Part shown: positions 39,074 through 47,711 of the stretch, piece after piece
Numbering within the stretch: the first letter of the stretch is position 1
Layout: every line of letters starts with the position of its first letter
Origin: UBA4615 sp046046245
GTDB lineage: Bacteria > Pseudomonadota > Gammaproteobacteria > Burkholderiales > Burkholderiaceae_E
DNA length: 64,000 nt
Direction: 5' to 3'
Assembly: GCA_046046245.1 (NCBI GenBank)
Contig: JBJOKE010000008.1
Span: 1 to 64,000, forward strand
The notes under the pieces: model-generated
What the model saw: the letters and a program-made list of their open reading frames with translations, nothing else
Told to the model about the DNA's origin: nothing
Databases searched by the model: none
Made by a program: the position numbers and the translations under genes

Positions 39074-39082
39074 CTTTGTGCC
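39064..39082. repeat. Inverted repeat GGCAC-N9-GTGCC
   Basis: A 5-bp inverted repeat spans the stop codon of the transglycosylase gene and lies 127 bp before the export gene. It could be an operator half-site pair or a weak hairpin. Another short inverted repeat, CGGAC...GTCCG, follows at 39091-39106. Function is not known. Confidence 0.3.
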
Positions 39083-39138
39083 GCGCCCGTCGGACACGAT
39101 CGTCCGACAATCGAGGACGCACGGGTCGCAGAGACCGA

Positions 39139-39155
39139 TTGGCGTAGCCTCAGCC
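39139..39155 (+). promoter_or_regulatory. Weak sigma-54-like promoter before the export gene
   Basis: TTGGC at 39139-39143 and GC at 39153-39154 have the required GG-N10-GC spacing, but the remaining positions match the consensus poorly (CAGC instead of TTGC). The predicted start near 39166 would leave a 43-nt leader with a GGGAG ribosome site. It is of interest because the sigma-54 activator PrsR is encoded nearby. Confidence 0.25.
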
Positions 39156-39208
39156 GGCGATCCCGTCGGCCCGAGGCCCGGTTCGCCCGCCCATCGGGAG
39201 TCCTCCGC

Positions 39209-39817
39209 ATGTCCCTGCGTCACCTCTGCATGGCCGTCGTCGCGACGGCCGCCGTGCTCGCCGGCTGTGCGACCGGCGCGCTGCCGCCGGCGCCCCAGAA
39301 GGCGGCGAGCGCAGGCTACCGGTACCAGATCGGCCCGGGCGACCAGCTCGAGATCAGCGTCTGGCGCAACCCCGAGCTGTCGGCGAAGGTACCGGTCCGT
39401 CCGGACGGCAAGATCACCACGCCGCTGATCGAGGATCTGGTCGCGGTCGGCAAGAACCCCGCGGACCTGGCTCGCGAGATCGAGCAGCGGCTCGCCCGCT
39501 TCATCCGCGACCCCTCGGTCACCGTGCTGGTCACCAGCTTCGTGGGCAACGCGTCCGAGCAGATCCGCGTCGTCGGCCAGGCGACGCGCCCGGCGGCGCT
39601 GCCGTACCGGCAGAACATGACGCTGCTCGACGTGATGATCGCCGTGGGCGGCATCACCGAGTTCGCCGCAGGCAACCGCGCGGTGCTGATCCGGCAGGCG
39701 GAGAACAACAGGCAGTACTCGGTCCGCCTGAAGGACCTGCTGAAGGGGGGCGACGTCTCGGCCAACGTCGAGGTGGTGCCGGGCGACGTGATCATGATCC
39801 CCGAAGGCATGTTCTGA
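39209..39817 (+). CDS. Wza-like polysaccharide export lipoprotein of the XrtA system
   Basis: 202 residues. A lipobox LAGC (Cys20) follows a short signal peptide. The polysaccharide export (Poly_export) domain starts at YQIGPGDQLEISVWRNPELS, and a SLBB-like second half carries IRVVGQATRPAALPYRQNMTLLDVMIAVGG. The protein ends after VVPGDVIMIPEGMF and lacks the long C-terminal part of full Wza, so it matches the short XrtA-type export proteins. It should form part of the outer-membrane or periplasmic channel. The chain-length gene starts 16 bp downstream. Confidence 0.92.
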   Translation: MSLRHLCMAVVATAAVLAGCATGALPPAPQKAASAGYRYQIGPGDQLEISVWRNPELSAKVPVRPDGKITTPLIEDLVAVGKNPADLAREIEQRLARFIRDPSVTVLVTSFVGNASEQIRVVGQATRPAALPYRQNMTLLDVMIAVGGITEFAAGNRAVLIRQAENNRQYSVRLKDLLKGGDVSANVEVVPGDVIMIPEGMF

Positions 39818-39833
39818 CGCGGGACGCCCCACG

Positions 39834-41393
39834 ATGCTCAAGGTCTGGTCCGTCGTCTCCACCCACCTGCCCGGCCTCTGGCGCTTCCGCTGGCAGGGAC
39901 TCGCGGCCACCGTCGCCACCGGCGTCGTCGGCGCGGCGGTGGTGATGCTGATGCCCAACCGCTTCGAGGCGAGCGCGCGGGTCTACGTCGACACGCAGTC
40001 GATCCTCAAGCCGCTGATGCAGGGCCTGGCGGTGCAGCCGAACCTGGACCAGCAGGTCCAGATGATGGCGCGCACGCTGATCAGCCGGCCGAACGTCGAG
40101 CGCATCGTGCGGATGGCCGACCTCGACCTGCGGGCGAAGTCGCCGCAGGAGCGCGACCGGATCATCGACGGGCTGGTCAAGGAGATCCAGGTCAAGCCCG
40201 CCGGCGGGCAGAACCTCTGGTCGATCTCGTACAAGGGCGACACCACCGACTCGGCGCGCAAGGTCGTGCAGTCGCTGCTGTCGATCTTCGTCGAGTCGAA
40301 CCTGGGCGACAAGCGCCGTGACGCCGAGCAGGCCAAGCGCTTCATCGACGAGCAGCTCGCGATCTACGAGAAGAAGCTGCTCGACACCGAGGCCGCGCTG
40401 AAGGACTTCAAGGTCCGCAACCTCGCGGTCATGCCGAACCTCGCGCAGGACTACGTCGCGCGCAGCGCCGAGATGCAGAAGGAGGCCGACGGTGCGCGGC
40501 TGGAGATGCGCCAGTTCGAGAACGCCCGCGAAGCGCTCCGCAGGCAGCTGTCGGACGAGAAGCCTTCGTTCGTCGGCAGCGACGGATCCGCCGCCGGGCT
40601 GCGGCCGCCGACCGAGACCGAGGCGCGCCTGGAGGCCGCCCGCAGGCGGCTCGACGACCTCGTCGTGCGCTACACCGACGAACATCCGGACGTGATCCAT
40701 GCGCGCTCGATCGTGGCCGAGCTGCAGGCGCAGCGCGACCTCGAGCGCAAGCGCGAGGCCGAGACAGGCGTTCGCGCGAACGGCGCGAGCGTGCTGATAC
40801 CGAACAAGGTCTACCAGGACCTGAAGGTCGCGCTCGCCGACGTCGAGTCGAAGCTCGCGCAGTCGCGGGCACGCGCCGCCGAGGCGGAACGGCGGCTCGT
40901 CGAGTCGCGGCAGAGCGCGCAGACCGTGCCGAAGGTCGAGGCCGAGTACCTGCAGCTGACCCGCGACTACGAACTCAACAAGAAGAGCTACGAACAGCTG
41001 CTGCAGCGGCGCGAGTCGGCGCAGATCTCCGGGAGCATGGACAACTCGGGCGTGAGCGAGCTGCGGGTCGTCGATCCCCCGCGGGTCAGCCCGATCCCGA
41101 GCAGCCCGAACAAGCCGATCCTGCTGCTCGGCGTGCTCGCGCTGTCGCTCGCCGCCGGCGTGGCCACCGCGGCGATGCGTTCGCAGTCGGTGGCCGCCTT
41201 CTTCGACGTCCGCGCGCTGCGCACACGCCTCGGCACGCCGGTGCTGGGCGCGGTGTCGTGGGTCGCCGACCCCGCTGCGGCGGCCCGCCGTCGGCTGGGC
41301 GTGATCGCCTTCGGCGCGTCGCTGGGCGCCTATGCGCTGCTGTTCTTCATCGCAGCCGGCTGGCTGCTGGTGCGGACGCTGTCGGCCGCCTGA
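39834..41393 (+). CDS. Chain-length determinant (Wzz/PCP-type) of the XrtA system
   Basis: 519 residues. It is an inner-membrane co-polymerase with membrane helices near 20-42 and at about 425-445, a large periplasmic part with extended coiled coils (about 165-400), and an additional C-terminal hydrophobic segment. Typical strings are RFEASARVYVDTQSILKPLM and SMDNSGVSELRVVDPPRVSPIPSSPNKP, the Pro-rich segment before the second helix. It controls polymer length and works with the tyrosine kinase encoded next. The last helix (about 490-512) makes it longer than classical Wzz. Confidence 0.92.
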   Translation: MLKVWSVVSTHLPGLWRFRWQGLAATVATGVVGAAVVMLMPNRFEASARVYVDTQSILKPLMQGLAVQPNLDQQVQMMARTLISRPNVERIVRMADLDLRAKSPQERDRIIDGLVKEIQVKPAGGQNLWSISYKGDTTDSARKVVQSLLSIFVESNLGDKRRDAEQAKRFIDEQLAIYEKKLLDTEAALKDFKVRNLAVMPNLAQDYVARSAEMQKEADGARLEMRQFENAREALRRQLSDEKPSFVGSDGSAAGLRPPTETEARLEAARRRLDDLVVRYTDEHPDVIHARSIVAELQAQRDLERKREAETGVRANGASVLIPNKVYQDLKVALADVESKLAQSRARAAEAERRLVESRQSAQTVPKVEAEYLQLTRDYELNKKSYEQLLQRRESAQISGSMDNSGVSELRVVDPPRVSPIPSSPNKPILLLGVLALSLAAGVATAAMRSQSVAAFFDVRALRTRLGTPVLGAVSWVADPAAAARRRLGVIAFGASLGAYALLFFIAAGWLLVRTLSAA

Positions 41394-41411
41394 CGGGCCG
41401 GGGAAGCCATC

Positions 41412-42503
41412 ATGAGCATGATCGAACGTGCGCTGTCCCGCCTCGGCGACGAGGCCGTGCCGACCCGGGGCTCGGTGACCGACCTGTCGGCCTGGACGGA
41501 CCCGCCGGCGCGTCGCTCGCGCCGTCCCGGCCCGGTCGAGACCGACCCGCCCGAGGGCGACGCGCCGGCGCGTCCGCCGCGCACGGCTGCAGCCGAGGCG
41601 TCGGCGCCGCACCGACCCGCCCGAGGTCCGCAGCCGGCCGCCGACGAGCCGCCCCGAGCCCCTGCGGCGGAACGCGACGCGCCGTCCGACACGCGCCGCG
41701 CCGCGCGGCCCGCCGAGCCGCGTCACGCGCCCCGTCCCCGGCGCGACCGCGCGTCCGGCGAGACCGCCCCGCCGGTGCGTCTCGACGTCGAGGCGCTCGT
41801 CGCCCGCGGCTTCGTCGCCCCGGACGGAAGCGCCTCGCGGATCGCCAACGAGTTCCGCGTGATCAAGCGGCCGCTGATCGCGAACGCGACCGGTCGCTCG
41901 CGCAGTCCCGTGCCCAACGGCCGGCGCGTGATGGTGACCAGCGCCAACCCCGACGAGGGCAAGACCTTCTGCTCGATCAACCTCGCGCTCAGCATCGCGG
42001 CCGAGCGCGACCTGCAGGTGCTGCTGGTCGATGCCGACGTCGCGCTGCCGTCGCTGCAGCGCGAGCTGCGGCTGCGGTCGGGCCCCGGGCTGATGGACCT
42101 GCTGGCGGACCCGTCGCTCCCGCTCGAGCGTGCGGTCCGCGACACCGACGTCGAGCGGCTCGCGGTGATGACCGCCGGCACGGTCGTCGCGAACGCCACC
42201 GAGCTGCTCGCCAGCGACGCGATGGGCGCGCTGCTCGACCTGATGTCCGAGCGCTTTCCCGACCGCATCCTGGTGTTCGACGCGCCGCCGCTGCTGCCCA
42301 CCACCGAGGCGCGCGTGCTCGCATCGAACATGGGCCAGATCGCGCTCGTCGTCGAGGCCGGGGTGACGCCGCAGGACGCGGTGGAGGAGGCGCTGGCGAT
42401 GGTCGAGTCCTGCCCGGTGGTCGGCCTGCTGCTCAACAAGGCCGACGAGCGCCGCGCCGGCGGCTACGGCTACGGCTACCGGTACGGCCATGACGCGCGT
42501 TGA
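41412..42503 (+). CDS. XrtA-associated bacterial tyrosine autokinase (BY-kinase)
   Basis: 363 residues. A Pro/Arg/Ala-rich variable region (about 25-120) leads into a P-loop domain with Walker A ANPDEGKT (about 178-185), Walker A-prime LLVDADV and Walker B ILVFDAPPLL. The C-terminus has a Tyr/Gly cluster GYGYGYRYG, the usual autophosphorylation tail. It is the cytoplasmic partner of the chain-length protein and cycles phosphorylation to drive polymerisation/export. The next gene starts inside its 3-prime end (14-bp overlap). Confidence 0.92.
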   Translation: MSMIERALSRLGDEAVPTRGSVTDLSAWTDPPARRSRRPGPVETDPPEGDAPARPPRTAAAEASAPHRPARGPQPAADEPPRAPAAERDAPSDTRRAARPAEPRHAPRPRRDRASGETAPPVRLDVEALVARGFVAPDGSASRIANEFRVIKRPLIANATGRSRSPVPNGRRVMVTSANPDEGKTFCSINLALSIAAERDLQVLLVDADVALPSLQRELRLRSGPGLMDLLADPSLPLERAVRDTDVERLAVMTAGTVVANATELLASDAMGALLDLMSERFPDRILVFDAPPLLPTTEARVLASNMGQIALVVEAGVTPQDAVEEALAMVESCPVVGLLLNKADERRAGGYGYGYRYGHDAR

Positions 42504-44220
42504 CGCCCTCGCCCGCCGGGCCCCGCTCGTCGCGGCGCTCGCCGCAGCCGTCGCTTCGACGGCTGCGCTCGCGCAGCCGATGGGCACGATGCCGACCCCG
42601 GTCCCGATGCCCGGCATCGGTCCGCGCGCGCAGACGCCGCCGGCCGCGCCCGGTGCGCCCGCAGCGCCCGGCGCGGCGGCCGACGCCGTCGGCACCCCCG
42701 GCGCATCCGGCGACGGCACGCTGCCGATCGGCACCGGCGCGGTCCCGCCCGGCGTCCAGGGCCCGACACCCGCGCGCCGCACGGTGATCTCCCCGGGGCT
42801 GTGGACCCAGTTCACCTTCAGCGACAACGTCGACCTGCAGCCGCGCGGCCGCGAGACCCGCGGCTGGCTGCTCGAGGTGTCGCCCTTCGTGCAGGCCGAC
42901 CTGAACTCGCCGCGTGCCGTGGGCTCGATCTTCTACGCGGCCCGCGGCCTCGTGTACGGCGGCGACACCACGCGCTCGAACGAGGTCCGCAACGACCTGC
43001 GCGCGGCCGCCGATTTCCGCATCACCGAGCAGGCGCTGCGCCTGTCGACCGCGGCCTACGTCTTCGACGTGAACCGCAGCCCGTTCGGCACCGCCTCGTT
43101 CGACCCCGGCGCGCGTTCGCTGACGCGAACGACCTACCAGCGCTTCGACGTCTCGCCCTACGTCGTCGGCCGGACCGCGCAGACCGACTACGAGCTGCGC
43201 TACCGGGCCGGCTACATCGATCCCGGCGAGGGCTTCGTCGCCAACCTCGCGCAGGGCCTGTCGTATGCGGCCGGCACCTCCCCGGGCGCGGCGCGCTTCG
43301 GCTGGATCTCGCGCGGCGACACCGCGCGCTATGCGTACGACAACGGCTTCGACTACACCGCCACGCTCGTCGAGGCGCTGGCCACCTGGTCGCCGACGCC
43401 GCTGCTGCGGATCGGCGCCGGCGGGAACTACTCGGCCAACAGCGCGCTCGCCAACGCCGACGGCAAGACCAGCGGCTTCGGCCCGAGCCTGGGACTCGAC
43501 TGGCGTCCGGACCCGCGCACGCAGTTCGCGGCCCGCTGGTCGTCGACCCACTACTCGAACCTGGTGGCGGTCGCCGCCGCCCACCAGACCGGCCGCGTGC
43601 GCGTCGGCCTCACCTACGACCGCGGCATCCGCGACGGCAACCAGGCCGGCCTGCTCTACTTCGACCCGACCCGCGTGTTCGCGACGCCGTCGTCGACGAA
43701 CGCCGCGCTCGCGGCCGAGCGCGGCCAGTCGGCCGACGCGCTGATGGCCGGCGGCCCGGTCGCCCGCGATCCGGCGATCAGCGTCGGCGCCCCGCTCTCG
43801 GCCGGCTCGACGCAGAGCCCGATCGTCGACGCGCAGGCGCTGGTCGCCTCGCTGCAGGTCGCCGCGCCGCGCAGCGCGGTCCTGCTGACCGCCTACCTGA
43901 GCGACCAGAAGCCGGCGCTGCGGGTACCCGGCTTCCCGACGGTCGCCGACCTCGACACCTGGGGCGTCCAGGGCCGCTACGACTACCGCCTCGACGCGCG
44001 GACCACCGCGATCGTCACCGCGGCCTACCAGTCGGCGAAGTCGGTGGAGACCGGTACCGAGTCCACGCTGCTCGGCGGCTCGATCGGGCTGCGCTACCAG
44101 CTGAGCGCCCAGGCCGCCGTGCTCGGCTCGCTGCGCACCGCGCGCCAGCGCGCGATCGCGGGCCCGGCCGTCGCGTACGACGAGAACGCCGCGTCGGTGG
44201 CCGGCGAGTACAGGTTCTGA
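42490..44220 (+). CDS. Outer-membrane beta-barrel protein of the XrtA exopolysaccharide system
   Basis: 576 residues. A signal peptide is cleaved near ALAQ (about residue 29). A Pro/Ala/Gly-rich linker to about residue 95 is followed by alternating aromatic/polar beta strands to the last residue Phe, a typical barrel end (VAGEYRF). It corresponds to the TIGR03016-like proteins found in exosortase A loci and may be the outer-membrane secretion porin. The start lies within the tyrosine kinase gene, so translation may be coupled. Confidence 0.85.
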   Translation: MTRVDALARRAPLVAALAAAVASTAALAQPMGTMPTPVPMPGIGPRAQTPPAAPGAPAAPGAAADAVGTPGASGDGTLPIGTGAVPPGVQGPTPARRTVISPGLWTQFTFSDNVDLQPRGRETRGWLLEVSPFVQADLNSPRAVGSIFYAARGLVYGGDTTRSNEVRNDLRAAADFRITEQALRLSTAAYVFDVNRSPFGTASFDPGARSLTRTTYQRFDVSPYVVGRTAQTDYELRYRAGYIDPGEGFVANLAQGLSYAAGTSPGAARFGWISRGDTARYAYDNGFDYTATLVEALATWSPTPLLRIGAGGNYSANSALANADGKTSGFGPSLGLDWRPDPRTQFAARWSSTHYSNLVAVAAAHQTGRVRVGLTYDRGIRDGNQAGLLYFDPTRVFATPSSTNAALAAERGQSADALMAGGPVARDPAISVGAPLSAGSTQSPIVDAQALVASLQVAAPRSAVLLTAYLSDQKPALRVPGFPTVADLDTWGVQGRYDYRLDARTTAIVTAAYQSAKSVETGTESTLLGGSIGLRYQLSAQAAVLGSLRTARQRAIAGPAVAYDENAASVAGEYRF

Positions 44221-44308
44221 CCGTGGACGCCGCGCCCGAGGCCGCGCGGCGCGCGCCGGCCCCGCGCGGTCCGGCGGCACGGTCGCGGCCTCGCGTCGCG
44301 AGCGGGCG

Positions 44309-45784
44309 ATGATCGGTCGGCTGCTCCGCCACTCGCTGAACTACGGCGCCGCGAGCGTGCTGGTCACGCTCGCCGGCCTGGTCACCTTCCCGATCGTCAC
44401 GCGCGCGCTGACGGTGTCCGAGTACGGGCAACTCACGCTGATCGCGACGCTGCTGACGCTGTGGACCGGCATCGCCAAGCTCGGCCTCCAGCACGCGAGC
44501 CTGCGGACCTGGCCGGAGGTCGAGTCGGGTCGGCTCGGCGTCGACGCGCGCGCCTGGGGCTCGACGGTGCTGTTCGGCATGCTCGCCGGCGGCGCGGTCG
44601 CGGCCGCCCTCGCCGTGGCGCTGATCAGCGCGCTGCCCGGGCACTGGCTCGCCGACCTGCCGCAGGGCCTGCTGCTCGCGCTCGTCGCCGGCCTCGTGGT
44701 CGCGCGGGTCGCCGAGAGCGCGCTCACCAACCCGCTGCGCGCGCAGGAGCGCAGCGTCGCGGTCTCGGTCTTCAACGTGCTGCGCCGCTACCTGACGCTG
44801 GCGCTGACCGTCGCGGTGCTGCTCGGCGTCTCGGCGAGCGTGGCCGGCTTCTATGGCGCGGCACTCGCCGCCGAAGGACTCGCGGTGCTGGCACTGGGCC
44901 TCTGGATGCACCGTCGCACCCCGTTCTCGCCGAGCCGCGTCGACCCGGCGCTGCTGCGCTCGATGGTCACGATGGGGCTGCCGCTCGTGGGCTACGAGAC
45001 CGCGAACGTCCTGCTGGTGCTCGGCGACCGCTGGCTGATCCAGCACCTGCTGGGCAGCGAGCCGCTCGGCCTGTACGGCGCGGTCTGGAACCTCTGTGAC
45101 TACCTGCGCGTCGCGGTCCTGCTGTCGCTGACCCAGACGATCGTGCCCGCCTACGGCCGATGCTGGGAGGCGCACGGCGCCGCCGAGACCGGCCGCCTGC
45201 TCGGCCGCTTCACCGGACTCTACGCGCAGCTCGCCTTCCCGATGATCGCCGGCATGGCGGCGGTCGCGCCGGTCGGCCTGCCGCTGCTCGCCTCCGAGCG
45301 CTATGCGCCGGGCGCCGGGGTCGCCGCGTGGGCGCTCGCCGGCATGGCGATCGAGAGCTGGATCGTCGTCGCGAGCGCCGGCCTGATGCTCGCCAGGCGG
45401 ACCGGGCCGCTGTGGGCCGCGGTCGCGGTCGCGGGCGTCTTCAACCTCGCGCTGAACGCACTGCTGCTGCCGCGCCTCGGCATCGTCGGTGCGGCGATCG
45501 CGTCGATCGTGTCGATGGCGGCGCTCGCCGCGGCCGTGGCCGTGCTCGGTCGCGAGACCGTCCGCATCGTGCTGCCCTGGCGCGAGCTCGCGGTGCACGC
45601 CGCCGCCGCCGCGGCGATGTACGCGGCGATCGCGGACCTCGACGCCGGCGCGCCGGTCCTCACCCTGTTCGTACGGGTCGCGGCGGGCGTCGCCGTCTAC
45701 GCCGTGCTCGAGCTGGCGCTCGACGCGCGGGCGCGCGACTGGGCGGCCGCCGGTCTGGCCCGACTCGGCGCGGCGCGGCGATGA
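44309..45784 (+). CDS. Wzx-like polysaccharide flippase (MOP superfamily)
   Basis: 491 residues with about twelve to fourteen hydrophobic segments. The N-terminus LLRHSLNYGAASVLVTLAG, then FPIVTRALTVSEYGQLTLI, is typical of Wzx/RfbX translocases. It would flip the undecaprenyl-linked repeat unit to the periplasm. The frame stays open upstream to a GTG at 44222, which would add 29 Arg/Ala/Pro-rich residues; the ATG at 44309 is favoured because it starts right before the first helix. It begins a chain of genes overlapping by 4 bp. Confidence 0.9.
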   Translation: MIGRLLRHSLNYGAASVLVTLAGLVTFPIVTRALTVSEYGQLTLIATLLTLWTGIAKLGLQHASLRTWPEVESGRLGVDARAWGSTVLFGMLAGGAVAAALAVALISALPGHWLADLPQGLLLALVAGLVVARVAESALTNPLRAQERSVAVSVFNVLRRYLTLALTVAVLLGVSASVAGFYGAALAAEGLAVLALGLWMHRRTPFSPSRVDPALLRSMVTMGLPLVGYETANVLLVLGDRWLIQHLLGSEPLGLYGAVWNLCDYLRVAVLLSLTQTIVPAYGRCWEAHGAAETGRLLGRFTGLYAQLAFPMIAGMAAVAPVGLPLLASERYAPGAGVAAWALAGMAIESWIVVASAGLMLARRTGPLWAAVAVAGVFNLALNALLLPRLGIVGAAIASIVSMAALAAAVAVLGRETVRIVLPWRELAVHAAAAAAMYAAIADLDAGAPVLTLFVRVAAGVAVYAVLELALDARARDWAAAGLARLGAARR

Positions 45785-46578
45785 ACGCGCCCCGGCCCGT
45801 CGCGGTGCTGATGTACCACGCGATCGAGCCCGCGGGCGTCGACTCGGATGCCGATCCCCACTACAGCGTCACGCCGGCCGCGTTCGCCGCGCAGCTCGAC
45901 GCGTTCGCCGCGCTCGGTCGCCGCGTGCGCAGCGTCCGCGACCTGCTCGACGAGGCCGAGGCCGGGTCCGTCGCCGGCGACGCCGTCGCGCTCACCTTCG
46001 ACGACGGCCACGCGAGCAACGGCGCTGCGGCCGACACGCTCGCGGCCCGCGGCGCGAGCGCCGACTTCTTCGTGAACCCCGGACTCGTCGGCGGCCCGCA
46101 CCGGCTGTCCTGGGCCGCGCTGCGCGACCTGGCCGCCGCCGGCATGTCGGTGCAGTCGCACGGCCATACGCACGCCTACCTCGACGGCATGGACGCCACC
46201 GGGGTCCGCGACTCGCTCGAGCGCTCCAAGGCCGCGATCGAGGACGCGCTCGGCCGTCCGGTGACGCTGTTCGCGCCGCCGGGAGGACGTCTGCATCCCG
46301 CGCTCGCCGGCACCGCGACCCGGCTCGGCTACCGCGCCTTGTGCACCTCGCGGCCCGGGCGCTGGGTCACCGCGGCCGCTGCCGGCCTGGCCGAGGTGCC
46401 GCGGCTCGCGGTGCTGGCGGGCACCGGCGACGAGGCCATCCGCCGCTGGGCGCTCGCCGACCCGTGGTCGATCGGACGCGTGCGGCTGCGCGCCGGCGCG
46501 CTCGACGCGATGAAGCGGCTGCTGGGCAACGACCGCTACGAGCGGCTGCGCGGCGCCGCGCTCGGGAGGCTCACGTGA
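45781..46578 (+). CDS. NodB-type polysaccharide deacetylase
   Basis: 265 residues. The catalytic/metal motif TFDDG (72-76), the His pair SHGHTH (127 and 131) and APPGG are the standard NodB motifs 1-3. No signal peptide is visible; the protein starts VAVLMYHAIEP like many cytoplasmic or exported CE4-like enzymes of surface-polysaccharide loci. It likely removes N-acetyl groups from the glycan. It overlaps the flippase stop by ATGA and the following glycosyltransferase by GTGA. Confidence 0.9.
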   Translation: MNAPRPVAVLMYHAIEPAGVDSDADPHYSVTPAAFAAQLDAFAALGRRVRSVRDLLDEAEAGSVAGDAVALTFDDGHASNGAAADTLAARGASADFFVNPGLVGGPHRLSWAALRDLAAAGMSVQSHGHTHAYLDGMDATGVRDSLERSKAAIEDALGRPVTLFAPPGGRLHPALAGTATRLGYRALCTSRPGRWVTAAAAGLAEVPRLAVLAGTGDEAIRRWALADPWSIGRVRLRAGALDAMKRLLGNDRYERLRGAALGRLT

Positions 46579-47711
46579 ACGGCGTCGCACTCGGCGTGTT
46601 CATCGTGTCCGCCATCTTCGTCGGCTGGACCTTCGTCGGCTACCCGGCCGCGCTCCGGGTCTGGTCGCGCTGGCGCGCGCGCCCGGTCGCGCGCGCGCCG
46701 CTGGAGCTCGACGTGGCGATCGTCGTCGTCGTCCACAACGAGGCGGCCGGCATCCGCGCGAAGCTCGACGCCTGTCTGGCCCAGCGCTGGCCGGCCGAGC
46801 GGCTGCGGGTGGTCGTCGTGTCCGACGGCTCGACCGACGCCACCGGCGAGATCGTCCGGGGGCTGGGCGATCCGCGCGTCGAGTGGCTGCACTTCGAGCG
46901 CCGCCGCGGCAAGGCCGCCTGCGTCAACGACGCGCTGGCCGCGCGCCGGGAGCCCGTCGTGGTCCTGACCGACGCCCGCCAGGCCCTGCATCCGGACGCG
47001 GTCAGCCGGCTGGTCGAGAACTTCGCCGACCCGACGGTCGGCGCGGCCAGCGGCGAGCTGGTGTTCCTGCTCGACGGCGCGAGCGGCTTCGGCCAGGGCG
47101 TCGACGCCTACTGGCGCTACGAGAAGGCGATCCGCCGGATGGAGGCCGCGATCGACTCGGTCGTCGGCGTCACCGGCGCGATCTACGCGATCCGGCGCGA
47201 GGCCTTCGAGCCGATCCCCGAGGACACGGTGCTCGACGACGTGCTGATCCCGATGCAGGCGGTGCGCGCCGGCTGGCGGGTGGTCTTCGACGAGCGCGCG
47301 ATCGCCTGGGACCGGCCGGCGAACGAGCCGGCACGCGAGCGGGTCCGCAAGATCCGCACGCTGGCGGGCAACTTCGGCCTGATCGCGGCCCATCCGTGGC
47401 TGCTCGACCCGCGCCGCAACCGGATCGTCGTCCAGTACCTGTCGCACAAGGTCACGCGGCTGCTGGCGCCGCTCGCGCTCGCCGGCACCCTGGGCTCGTC
47501 CGCCGTCCTCGCCCCGGCGCACCCGGTCTTCGCCGCGCTGCTGGCCGCGCAGCTCGCGGTCTGCGCCGCGCCGCTGGTCGCACGCCGCTTCCCGCGCCTC
47601 TCGACGGCCCGGCCGGTGCGCATCGCCGCCGCCTTCGTCTCGCTGAACTGGTTCGTGGTGCTCGGTTTCCGCGAGTGGCTCCTCAACCGGCGGGTGCACG
47701 TGTGGCGATGA
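46575..47711 (+). CDS. GT2-family glycosyltransferase, membrane-bound
   Basis: 378 residues. An N-terminal membrane helix (about 3-22) is followed by a GT-A domain with VAIVVVVHNEAAGIRAKL, VVVVSDGSTDATGEI and the acidic TDARQALHPDA. The DDVLIPMQ region and two or three C-terminal membrane segments follow. The layout resembles processive or polyprenyl-linked GT2 enzymes of exopolysaccharide loci. The GTG at 46575 has GGGAGG upstream and overlaps the previous stop as GTGA. Confidence 0.9.
   Translation: MNGVALGVFIVSAIFVGWTFVGYPAALRVWSRWRARPVARAPLELDVAIVVVVHNEAAGIRAKLDACLAQRWPAERLRVVVVSDGSTDATGEIVRGLGDPRVEWLHFERRRGKAACVNDALAARREPVVVLTDARQALHPDAVSRLVENFADPTVGAASGELVFLLDGASGFGQGVDAYWRYEKAIRRMEAAIDSVVGVTGAIYAIRREAFEPIPEDTVLDDVLIPMQAVRAGWRVVFDERAIAWDRPANEPARERVRKIRTLAGNFGLIAAHPWLLDPRRNRIVVQYLSHKVTRLLAPLALAGTLGSSAVLAPAHPVFAALLAAQLAVCAAPLVARRFPRLSTARPVRIAAAFVSLNWFVVLGFREWLLNRRVHVWR

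Noticed and set aside
42490..44220. Outer-membrane protein as a possible PEP-CTERM substrate of XrtA
   Set aside because: It ends in a barrel-type strand with terminal Phe, with no PEP motif, hydrophobic helix or Arg cluster.
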